From: an uncultured Trueperaceae bacterium
Lineage (GTDB): Bacteria; Deinococcota; Deinococci; Deinococcales; Trueperaceae
NCBI GenBank assembly: GCA_937907415.1
Contig: CALCHY010000161.1
Coordinates: 1 to 64,000 of the forward strand
Direction: 5' to 3'
DNA length: 64,000 bases
The translations under genes and the position numbers were made by a program. This document shows positions 33,829 through 40,948 of the stretch, piece after piece. Within the stretch, counting starts at the first letter, position 1. Every line of letters starts with the position of its first letter. The notes under the pieces are model-generated. The model saw only the letters and a program-made list of their open reading frames with translations. It made no database searches and had not been told where the DNA came from.

Positions 33829-34693
33829 GGCTCTCTCCCCCAGCCGCTTTGGCGGCCTCGTACTCCAAGTACGCCTTGGCCGTCGCCTCTGCCATGCGCC
33901 TCACGCGCTGAACGTACCCCTGGCGCTCGGTCTGCGAGAGCACGCCGCGGGCGTCGAGAAGGTTGAAGGCGTGCGAGCAGCGCAGAACGAACTCGTAGCC
34001 TGGGTAGACGAGGCGCTTGCCGAGCAGGCGGTACGCTTCGTGCTCGAACTTGTCGAACAGCAGGCGCTGCAGGTCGGGGTCCGACTCCTCGAAGTTGTAG
34101 CGCGAGTGCTGGATTTCTAGGTCACGACGCAAGTCGCCGAGCGTTACGCCGGGTGCGAACTCAACGTCGAAGGCGTGTGCCTTGCCCTGGAGGTACATGG
34201 CGAGCCGCTCGAGGCCGTAAGTGAGCTCGACCGACACGGGCTTGCAGTCGGTCCCTGCGACCTGTTGGAAGTAGGTGAACTGCGTGATCTCCATGCCGTC
34301 CATCCACACTTCCCAACCGAGGCCCCACGCACCCAACGTGGGCGATTCCCAGTTGTCCTCTACGAAGCGGATGTCATGCGCCTTGGGGTCGATCCCGAGC
34401 GCGTAAAGCGAGTCGAGGTAGAGGCCCTGCACGTCAGCGGGCGACGGCTTGAGGATGACCTGGTACTGGTAGAAGTACTGGAAGCGGTAAGGGTTGTCGC
34501 CGTAGCGCCCATCCGCCGGCCTGCGGCTCGGGGCTATGCCAGCGACGCGCCACGGTTCAGGACCGAGCGCGCGCAGGAACGTGGTCGGGTAGAACGTGCC
34601 CGCCCCCACCTCCGTGTCCTGCGGCGGGGCGATGACGCAACCGCGCTCAGCCCAATAGCGGTCGAGGCGCGCAAGGATCTCTTGGAACAGCAT
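33821..34693 (-). CDS. glyQ: glycyl-tRNA synthetase alpha subunit
   Basis: A 290-residue catalytic alpha subunit of the class II heterotetrameric glycyl-tRNA synthetase. Hallmarks: [39 protein letters not shown] (motif 2 region), [13 protein letters not shown], and [14 protein letters not shown] (motif 3). ATG 34693 has an AGGAG just three bases upstream plus a second G-rich stretch, so translation is leadered here. No T-box leader is recognisable in the 220 bp upstream. Confidence 0.96.
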   Translation of the reverse strand: MLFQEILARLDRYWAERGCVIAPPQDTEVGAGTFYPTTFLRALGPEPWRVAGIAPSRRPADGRYGDNPYRFQYFYQYQVILKPSPADVQGLYLDSLYALGIDPKAHDIRFVEDNWESPTLGAWGLGWEVWMDGMEITQFTYFQQVAGTDCKPVSVELTYGLERLAMYLQGKAHAFDVEFAPGVTLGDLRRDLEIQHSRYNFEESDPDLQRLLFDKFEHEAYRLLGKRLVYPGYEFVLRCSHAFNLLDARGVLSQTERQGYVQRVRRMAEATAKAYLEYEAAKAAGGESHG

Positions 34694-34902
34694 GCTTCTC
34701 CTAGTGCGGCCGCGGGTTACTCGTTGGCCGGAACTCTCGCCGCCGCACCGCGTAGCCAGGTTAGCGCAGGCGGGTGCGGACGCCGTAACCCGACGATTGT
34801 AAGCGTTAGCGCAGTTGCGGCCCGCGCCGACGTCGGCGGCGTGGCGCCCCGCGGATGAAGGAAATGGTAACGAAGTCGCAGCTTGAGCTAAGCCCCGACG
34901 GG
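34694..34902. other. divergent intergenic region between glyQ and the clpC leader
   Basis: About 210 bp of GC-rich DNA. TTGAGC at 34883-34888 might be a -35 for the TACTAT box at 34903, although the spacer of 14 is short. I saw no CIRCE or CtsR-type operator and no T-box motif. Nothing else could be assigned. Confidence 0.4.
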
Positions 34903-34908
34903 TACTAT
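34903..34908 (+). promoter_or_regulatory. -10 box TACTAT before the clpC leader ORF
   Basis: TACTAT is followed by exactly six bases and ATG 34915. This is the leaderless pattern, and it points to the small ORF, not to clpC, as the first translated codons of the transcript. Confidence 0.5.
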
Positions 34909-34914
34909 GTGGCT

Positions 34915-34989
34915 ATGTTCATGCGGCAACGTCCGCTCTTAGTCACCTTCTCACGCGCTGGCCGGCGGTACCGGCTCGGACTTCCGTGA
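34915..34989 (+). CDS. 24-residue upstream ORF coupled to clpC
   Basis: A short frame of 24 codons starting ATG TTC ATG, encoding a basic peptide (MFMRQRPLLVTFSRAGRRYR is its first part) and ending with TGA at 34987-34989. The TGA overlaps the clpC GTG (34986) as GTGA. It begins six bases after a TACTAT box. clpC itself has no Shine-Dalgarno, so ribosomes that finish this ORF may re-start on clpC. No homology is claimed; the peptide may matter only through its translation. Confidence 0.45.
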   Translation: MFMRQRPLLVTFSRAGRRYRLGLP

Positions 34990-37199
34990 ATAGATACGAC
35001 GACAGGGCCCGGCTAGTCTTCCATTACGCACGTGAGGAAGGCGCCAAGCTGGGCCACACCATGATCGGCCCTGAGCACCTGCTCCTAGGCCTGCTTCGGG
35101 AGAGCGGCACGGCGAGCAAGGTCTTGGAGGAGTTCGGGGCGTCGTTGGATGACTTCAGGTTGCAGGTCGAGGAGATGGTCGGTCGTGGGGACGGCCTCCC
35201 CAAGAACGAAGCAGCGGCCATCACGCCTCGCGCTAGGCGCGTGATGGAGTTGGCTGGTTCCGAGGCGCGGAGCCTCGGGTCGAGCATCATCGCGACCGAG
35301 CACATCCTCCTCGGCATCATCCGCGAGGGCGACGGCGTCGCCTACCGCATCCTGCAGAACCTGACGCGCGATGTCGACTCCGTGCGTTGGCGCATCCTGG
35401 CGGCCGCCGACCCGAAGGGGCAGGCGGAGGCGGTCAACACGCCGTTCCTCGACGAGTACGCCCGCGACCTCACGCGTGAAGCCAGCGACGGCAAGCTCGA
35501 CCCGGTCATCGGGCGCACCGAAGAGATCAGGCGCGTCATCCAGATCCTGTCGCGCCGCACCAAGAACAACCCCGTCCTCATCGGCGAACCCGGCGTCGGC
35601 AAGACGGCCATCGTCGAGGGCCTCGCACAGGCCATCGTCGAGGGCCGCGTGCCGCCCAACCTCCTCAACCTGCGGGTGTTGTCCATCGAACTAAGCAACG
35701 TCGTCGCTGGCACCAAGTACCGCGGCGAGTTCGAGGAGCGCTTGCGCCAGATCATCGAGGAGCTGCGCAGGGCTCGAGTGGTCGCCTTCATCGACGAGCT
35801 GCATACCCTGGTGGGCGCCGGCGGCGCGGAGGGCACGCTCGACGCGGCCAACATCCTCAAGCCGCCGCTATCGCGCGGCGAGGTGCAGGTCATCGGCGCG
35901 ACCACGACAGGTGAGTACCACCGCTACATCGAGAAGGACGCCGCCCTCGAGCGGCGCTTCCAGCCCGTCATCGTCCTCGAGCCCTCGCCAGCCGAGTCGC
36001 TCGAGATCCTCGTTGGCCTGCGCGACAAGTACGAGGCGCACCATGGCGTCGTCATCCCCCGCGAGATGCTCGAGTTGGCCGTCCGTTTCGGCGAGCGGAG
36101 CCTGCCTGGCAGGAACTTCCCAGACAAGGCCATCGACCTGATCGACGAGGCGGCGTCGCGCACCCGCCTCAACAAATCGCTCGGCTTCCCCGTGCTCGAG
36201 GAGCCGGACGGCACGCCGATCGTCAGTCGCGAGGACCTCGAGGCCGTCGTGAACTCGTGGGGCGGCATCTACATCGACGACCGTGACGACGAGAAGGTCG
36301 CCCACATCGAGGAGCACCTCAGTCGCAAGGTCGTTGGGCAGACGAAAGCCATCCGCGCCCTCGGCGCCGCACTTAGGCGCTCGCGCGTTGGCCTTGGCGG
36401 CCGCACGCGCGTGGCTGCCTCCTTCCTCTTCGTCGGCCCTTCCGGCGTCGGCAAGACTTTCCTCGCTAAAGAGCTGGCGGTGTTCCTCTTCGGCAGCGAA
36501 CGGTCGCTCGTGCGCCTCGACATGAGTGAGTTCCAGGAGCCGCACTCGATCAGCAAGCTCATCGGCGCCCCTCCCGGTTACGTCGGGCACGAGCAGGGCG
36601 GGCGCTTGACGGAGTCCGTCAGGCGGCAGCCGTTCAGCGTCGTGCTCCTCGACGAGATCGAGAAGGCGCACCCCGACATCTACAACACCTTCCTGCAAGT
36701 GCTCGACGACGGTCGACTGACCGACGGCCTCGGCCGCACCGTCGACTTCAGGCGCGTGATCCTCATCATGACGAGCAACACGGGCTTCAACCGCTCCGGC
36801 AGCAGCATCGGCTTCCAGGACGCCAGCGCCCAGCAGGATCCGGAACAGCCCCTGAAGGGCATCTTCTCGCCGGAGTTCCTCGACCGCCTCGATGAGGTCA
36901 TCGCCTTCGAGACGTTCGACAAGGAGCAGGTCGTCATCATCACCAACCAGATGCTCGACGACATCCGCCGCGAGTTGCAGGCGCGAGACATTCAAGTGAC
37001 CTTCGGCGCGGAAGTAGCTGCGTTCCTCGTGGACCGCCTACCGCGCGGCGACAGCGTCAGGCCGCTGCGCGGCGTCATCCGCGACTACATCGAGGACCCT
37101 CTCTCCTTCGAACTCCTCGAGCACGGCAACTCCGAGCCGCTGCTCGTGACCATCGAGAACGACAAGGCCGTCTTCGCGCGGCCGGTGCCGCTGGTTTGA
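34986..37199 (+). CDS. clpC: ClpC-type ATP-dependent Clp protease ATPase subunit
   Basis: A 737-residue Hsp100 unfoldase that feeds ClpP. The N-domain double Clp_N repeat spans 1-145 ([13 protein letters not shown], then [12 protein letters not shown]). AAA-1 has Walker A GEPGVGKT at 200-207 and Walker [12 protein letters not shown]-2 has Walker A GPSGVGKT at 484-491 and [11 protein letters not shown]. The link between the two modules (about 395-440) is short and lacks the UVR-containing M-domain of Bacillus ClpC that binds MecA or McsB. GTG 34986 lacks a ribosome site and overlaps the stop of the 24-codon leader ORF. radA follows 64 bp downstream. Confidence 0.93.
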   Translation: MNRYDDRARLVFHYAREEGAKLGHTMIGPEHLLLGLLRESGTASKVLEEFGASLDDFRLQVEEMVGRGDGLPKNEAAAITPRARRVMELAGSEARSLGSSIIATEHILLGIIREGDGVAYRILQNLTRDVDSVRWRILAAADPKGQAEAVNTPFLDEYARDLTREASDGKLDPVIGRTEEIRRVIQILSRRTKNNPVLIGEPGVGKTAIVEGLAQAIVEGRVPPNLLNLRVLSIELSNVVAGTKYRGEFEERLRQIIEELRRARVVAFIDELHTLVGAGGAEGTLDAANILKPPLSRGEVQVIGATTTGEYHRYIEKDAALERRFQPVIVLEPSPAESLEILVGLRDKYEAHHGVVIPREMLELAVRFGERSLPGRNFPDKAIDLIDEAASRTRLNKSLGFPVLEEPDGTPIVSREDLEAVVNSWGGIYIDDRDDEKVAHIEEHLSRKVVGQTKAIRALGAALRRSRVGLGGRTRVAASFLFVGPSGVGKTFLAKELAVFLFGSERSLVRLDMSEFQEPHSISKLIGAPPGYVGHEQGGRLTESVRRQPFSVVLLDEIEKAHPDIYNTFLQVLDDGRLTDGLGRTVDFRRVILIMTSNTGFNRSGSSIGFQDASAQQDPEQPLKGIFSPEFLDRLDEVIAFETFDKEQVVIITNQMLDDIRRELQARDIQVTFGAEVAAFLVDRLPRGDSVRPLRGVIRDYIEDPLSFELLEHGNSEPLLVTIENDKAVFARPVPLV

Positions 37200-37263
37200 C
37201 GCGCCGGTCGACCATGCTAGGGGCACTGACTGGCGGCGCGCACCTGGCGCAGCAGAGTCACTG

Positions 37264-38598
37264 ATGGCGCGTTCACCCGGCTACGTTTGTCGCGAGTGTG
37301 GCGCCAAGAGTCCGCTGCAGACGGGGCGCTGCACCATCTGCGGCACCTGGGGCAGCATGGTGGCCGAGGAGGCGCCGCAAGCGGCGCCACGAGCGGCTGG
37401 TCGAGCGCGCGGCCAAGCGCGGCGCCTCGAGGCCGTCCGCCTCGACGAAGTATCTGACGCCAGCTTGGTGCGCTACTCGAGTGGTGACGCCGAAGTCGAC
37501 CGCGTCTTGGGTGGCGGTTGGGTGGTCGGTTCGGCCGCACTACTCGCTGGCGAACCAGGGATAGGCAAGTCGACGCTGCTGCTGCAACTCGCTCAACACG
37601 CCGTTGCCGCCGGCCGCAGGGTGCTCTACGTGGCTGGCGAGGAGTCGCCGGCGCAAGTGCGCCTGCGCGCCGACCGCTTGGGCCTCGGCGCTGGCCTCGA
37701 GCTCACGCGCGAGAACGACGCCCACGTCATAGCCGACCACTTGCGCGCCGCCGCGCCAGACCTGGTCATCGTCGACTCCATCCAGACCTTGGTAGTCGAG
37801 GCTGGCGGGGTGCCTGGCACGCTTACGAGCTTGCGAGACTCGACCGCCATCCTCGTCGACGCTGCCAAGGCGGCAGGCACGACGTTAGTGCTCATCGGTC
37901 ACGTCACCAAACAGGGCTCGATCGCAGGTCCTAAAGTCATCGAGCACGTGGTAGACGCCACCTTCGCCCTCGAGTCCGCCGCTGGCCTGCGCGTGGTGCG
38001 CGCCATGAAGAACCGCTTCGGTCCGGCCGGTGAGGTCGGGGTGTTCGAGATGACGGGCAGCGGCATGCGCGCCGTTGCCAACCCGAGCGAAGCGTTCCTC
38101 GCCGAGCGACCCATCGGCGCGCCAGGGTCGGTCGTCGTGGCCGCGCTGGAAGGCCAACGGCCCCTCCTCCTCGAAGTTCAGGCCTTGGCATCGAAGAGTC
38201 CGTACTCCGCCCCGCGCCGCGTCGTTCAAGGGTTGGACGCCCGCCGCGTTGACGTCGTGCTGGCGGTCCTCGAGCGCCGCCTGGACCTGCCGCTCGAAGC
38301 GCTTGACGTGTTCGTCAACGTGGCTGGCGGACTGCGCGTCACCGACCCTGGCGCCGACCTCGCGGTCGCGATGGCCGTCTACTCGGCGGTTACCAACAGA
38401 CCTGCACCTGATCGCACGGCGTTCGTCGGCGAGGTGGGGTTGGCTGGCGAGTTGCGCTCAGTCAGCCAGTTAGGCAGGCGCCTCGACGAGGCCAAGCGCG
38501 CTGGTCACCCGCGGCTCGTCGGACCGCGCTCGCGGGAGCTGCCGGATGGAGTCGGAACCTTACGCGACGCCCTGTTGTTACTCTGGGGCTCGCCATGA
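37264..38598 (+). CDS. radA: DNA repair protein RadA (Sms)
   Basis: A 444-residue RecA-like helicase for branch migration during recombination. The N-terminal zinc finger is CRECGAKSPLQTGRCTICG. Walker A is GEPGIGKST; the RadA-specific KNRFG motif is present; the C-terminal third is the Lon-protease-like domain (VAGGLRVTDPGADLAVAMA). Everything is at normal length. Its stop overlaps the start of the PIN-TRAM gene as ATGA, a pairing conserved in many bacteria. Confidence 0.96.
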   Translation: MARSPGYVCRECGAKSPLQTGRCTICGTWGSMVAEEAPQAAPRAAGRARGQARRLEAVRLDEVSDASLVRYSSGDAEVDRVLGGGWVVGSAALLAGEPGIGKSTLLLQLAQHAVAAGRRVLYVAGEESPAQVRLRADRLGLGAGLELTRENDAHVIADHLRAAAPDLVIVDSIQTLVVEAGGVPGTLTSLRDSTAILVDAAKAAGTTLVLIGHVTKQGSIAGPKVIEHVVDATFALESAAGLRVVRAMKNRFGPAGEVGVFEMTGSGMRAVANPSEAFLAERPIGAPGSVVVAALEGQRPLLLEVQALASKSPYSAPRRVVQGLDARRVDVVLAVLERRLDLPLEALDVFVNVAGGLRVTDPGADLAVAMAVYSAVTNRPAPDRTAFVGEVGLAGELRSVSQLGRRLDEAKRAGHPRLVGPRSRELPDGVGTLRDALLLLWGSP

Positions 38599-39746
38599 GC
38601 GCACTCGAACGTGACGACCGCGGCCCGGCGAGCGAAAGCGGGCCACATAAGCACGCCGCGCCGACTGGCGCCTCGAGCGTCGACGTCGGGGCCTCGTTGG
38701 CTCGGGGAGTCTTGACCATCTTCGGCGGGCTCGTCGGCTACCTCGTCGGCTCGCTCCTCGTGGGCCGCGGAGCGCTGTCCGGCCCGAACAACTTGCTGTT
38801 CATCACCATCGTCGGACTGCTTACCGCTTACCTCTTCAGCGGGCAGCTCGCCCAGCGCTTCGGTCACGTCTGGGAGAAACTAGTGGCGCGCGTGGCCGGC
38901 GTACGACCCGACACCGTGCTAGCTGCGTTCGCCGGCGCCACCCTCGGGTTGCTCGTCACCGTGCTCATAAACAACATCCTGGCCAGTGTGCCCGGGTTCA
39001 CCTGGTACTGGTCGCTATTGGTCGCGGTCATCCTCGCCGTAGGGCTAGGTGGCTTCTTCGTCGCCAACCGCAGGCTCCTACCGTTGCCCTCGGCCGAGGG
39101 CCGCCGCGCCGTTGGGAACCCCAAGGACACGCACGACAAGGTCGTCGACAGCTCCGCCATCATCGACGGGCGACTACTATCGGTCATCGACGCCAACTTC
39201 CTCGAAGGCAAGCTCGTGCTGCCGCACTTCGTGCTGACCGAGCTGCAGCGCATCGCGGACTCTGACGACCAGCTCAAGCGCCAGCGCGGACGCCGCGGCC
39301 TCGAGACCCTCGACCTGTTGGCCACCACCGCTGACTTGGTTACCGAGGTGGCGCACGACGACGTCGGCAAGGGGCCGGTTGACGACAAGCTCGTGCGCCT
39401 GTGCCTGCAGCGCGGCGCCGACCTCATAACGACCGACTACAACCTCAGCCGCGTGGCGGCGCTGCAGGGCGTGCGCGTCCTCAACCTCCACCAGTTGGCG
39501 AGCGCCGTGCGCGTCGCCTTCCTGCCTGGCGAGCGACTCGCACTGAGCATAGTGCGTCAGGGCCGCGAATCTGGCCAGGGCCTCGCCTACCTCGAAGACG
39601 GCACGATGGTAGTCGTCGAGGAGGCTGGGGAGCTAGTCGGCAACACCATAGACGTCATCGTCACTTCGAGCCTGCAGACGAACATGGGCCGGATGCTCTT
39701 CGCTAAACCCGCTGACGCGGAGTCACGCCTTGACACGGCACCCTAA
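38595..39746 (+). CDS. membrane PIN-TRAM domain protein (YacL family)
   Basis: A 383-residue protein with about four N-terminal hydrophobic segments (~35-150, including GLVGYLVGSLLVG and WSLLVAVILAVGLGGFF), then a PIN nuclease domain. The PIN acidic residues are seen in VVDSSAIIDGR, VLTELQRIADSD, DDKLVRLC and ITTDYNLSRVA. A TRAM domain closes the protein (GQGLAYLEDGTMVVVEEAG). This is the YacL arrangement, a putative membrane-bound RNase of unknown target. ATG overlaps the radA stop by four bases. Confidence 0.85.
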   Translation: MSALERDDRGPASESGPHKHAAPTGASSVDVGASLARGVLTIFGGLVGYLVGSLLVGRGALSGPNNLLFITIVGLLTAYLFSGQLAQRFGHVWEKLVARVAGVRPDTVLAAFAGATLGLLVTVLINNILASVPGFTWYWSLLVAVILAVGLGGFFVANRRLLPLPSAEGRRAVGNPKDTHDKVVDSSAIIDGRLLSVIDANFLEGKLVLPHFVLTELQRIADSDDQLKRQRGRRGLETLDLLATTADLVTEVAHDDVGKGPVDDKLVRLCLQRGADLITTDYNLSRVAALQGVRVLNLHQLASAVRVAFLPGERLALSIVRQGRESGQGLAYLEDGTMVVVEEAGELVGNTIDVIVTSSLQTNMGRMLFAKPADAESRLDTAP

Positions 39747-39758
39747 CCTCGACATACT
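39730..39758 (+). promoter_or_regulatory. promoter of tRNA-Ala
   Basis: A perfect TTGACA (39730-39735), 17-bp spacer and CATACT (39753-39758). The -35 box lies inside the last codons of the PIN-TRAM gene. The tRNA starts 27 bp after the -10 box. Confidence 0.6.
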
Positions 39759-39785
39759 CTCTAAGCGCCCAGCGGCGCGTACCGA

Positions 39786-39861
39786 GGGGCCTTAGCTCAG
39801 CTGGGAGAGCGTTCGCTTTGCAAGCGAGATGTCGCCGGTTCGAGTCCGGCAGGCTCCACCA
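39786..39861 (+). tRNA. tRNA-Ala (anticodon TGC)
   Basis: A 76-nt tRNA. The acceptor GGGGCCT pairs with AGGCTCC (39851-39857), with one G.T pair, then A and encoded CCA. The anticodon loop TTTGCAA gives TGC (39819-39821). The T-arm GCCGGTTCGAGTCCGGC is perfect. It decodes GCA and probably wobbles to other Ala codons. Confidence 0.96.
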
Positions 39862-39881
39862 AAATAGCGCAAGCGCCGCAC

Positions 39882-39912
39882 CGAACTCCCACCCTTCGCA
39901 GGTGGGAGTTCG
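39882..39912 (+). terminator. 12-bp perfect hairpin downstream of tRNA-Ala
   Basis: CGAACTCCCACC (39882-39893) pairs completely with 39901-39912 around a 7-base loop, 20 bp after the tRNA. There is no T-tract, like the other strong hairpins in this window. Confidence 0.6.
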
Positions 39913-40181
39913 CATACACCACCTGATCGACCACCGCCGTGGTCTTTTACCCTGAAGCAGCATGTCCGAGGTCATAGCATCGGGCGATCGCCGCAGCGCT
40001 TGACGCCAACCGCGTGAGGGGCGCGTTTTCGCGCTGGCGCAGCGGGACGAAAGTCCCGAAAGGGGCCGAAAGTAGTTTGTGCTAGATTGTCCCAAGTTCT
40101 AATGCGGCGCATAGCCGCGCCGAATGTGTCTGCGCGGGCCTGAACGGCCCCGCTCTATGTGAGGAGGTCGATCCGAGCATC
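39913..40181 (+). other. structured intergenic leader region of the act operon
   Basis: About 270 bp without a convincing gene. It holds two perfect hairpins: GCGCG-TTTT-CGCGC (40021-40034), flanked by CGCCA (40004-40008) and TGGCG (40035-40039), which can extend it; and CGGGAC-GAAA-GTCCCG (40043-40058), with a GNRA tetraloop. A possible promoter TTGTGC (40077-40082), 17 bp, TAATGC (40100-40105) follows. A strong ribosome-site-like GAGGAGG is at 40161-40167. I do not recognise a known RNA family. Confidence 0.45.
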
Positions 40182-40286
40182 ATGAGCTTCGAATCTAGTC
40201 GGCCAACGCCGAACCGTGTGGCGTTGCCATCCCCCGTATTTTCTTCCTTGCACCGCTTAGGGGAGAGCCTAGAGGTGTCTGACTGA
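40182..40286 (+). CDS. possible 34-residue ORF overlapping the actA start
   Basis: ATG 40182 opens a 34-codon frame (begins MSFESSRPTP) that ends with TGA at 40284-40286, sharing its last base with the actA ATG (TGATG). GAGGAGG lies upstream, but at 14 bases the spacing is long. An open frame of this size can occur by chance in DNA of this composition, so this is a weak call, made because of the exact junction. Confidence 0.25.
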   Translation: MSFESSRPTPNRVALPSPVFSSLHRLGESLEVSD

Positions 40287-40948
40287 TGCCGCAGTACTTC
40301 CCTCCGAACTCGAACGCGTTCGTTACGTGGGCCGTGTGGGGCGGGGGCGTTTTCGCCGTGCTCATGATGATCGCATTGCCCTTCTACGCGCGCACTACTA
40401 ACAACAACGTCGGCGTCCCCGTAGCGCAACCGATCGACTATCCGCATAACTTACACGTAGTGCAGGTCGGTCTAGATTGCCGCTACTGCCACACGACGGT
40501 AGAGACCTCGTCGACGGCGTCGGTGCCGCCAACTGAAACGTGCATGGGCTGCCACTCGCAGTTGCGCGTAGGCACGCCGCAGACGCAGGCGGTCGTCGAC
40601 TCTTGGAACAACGGAACGCCGATCAGCTGGAACCGCGTTCACGAACTCCCTGATTTCGTGTACTTCAACCATAGTGTCCACGTGAACAACGGCGTGGGCT
40701 GCAGCAGTTGTCACGGGCGCGTCGACGAGATGGCCCAGATCTGGAAGAACGAGCCCATGACCATGGGGTGGTGCCTCGAGTGCCACCGCAACCCCGAAAC
40801 GGCACTGCGGCCCGTAAGTGAGGTCTTCAACATGGACTACCAGCCGTTGGCCGAACCGAAAGCGCAACTTGCCTTGGGTGCCACCCTCGTGGAGACGTAC
40901 CACATCGACACCGACAAACTCATTCAATGCTCGACCTGCCACCGATGA
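40286..40948 (+). CDS. actA: alternative complex III subunit ActA, pentaheme cytochrome c
   Basis: A 220-residue multiheme protein of the quinol:cytochrome c oxidoreductase called alternative complex III. Residues ~11-33 form one membrane anchor (FVTWAVWGGGVFAVLMMIAL). Five CxxCH heme sites are visible: CRYCH, CMGCH, CSSCH, CLECH and CSTCH, the last two residues before the C-terminus. The hemes carry electrons on the periplasmic face. GAGGTG lies eight bases before ATG 40286. The stop overlaps actB as ATGA. Confidence 0.93.
   Translation: MPQYFPPNSNAFVTWAVWGGGVFAVLMMIALPFYARTTNNNVGVPVAQPIDYPHNLHVVQVGLDCRYCHTTVETSSTASVPPTETCMGCHSQLRVGTPQTQAVVDSWNNGTPISWNRVHELPDFVYFNHSVHVNNGVGCSSCHGRVDEMAQIWKNEPMTMGWCLECHRNPETALRPVSEVFNMDYQPLAEPKAQLALGATLVETYHIDTDKLIQCSTCHR

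Noticed and set aside
34694..34985. T-box or CIRCE element upstream of glyQ or clpC
   Set aside because: No T-box specifier/antiterminator motif and no CIRCE inverted repeat were found on either strand.
39703..40095. 130-codon minus-strand frame across tRNA-Ala
   Set aside because: It contains the well-known false peptide LPDSNRRHLACKANALPAEL that arises from reading antisense to tRNA-Ala genes.
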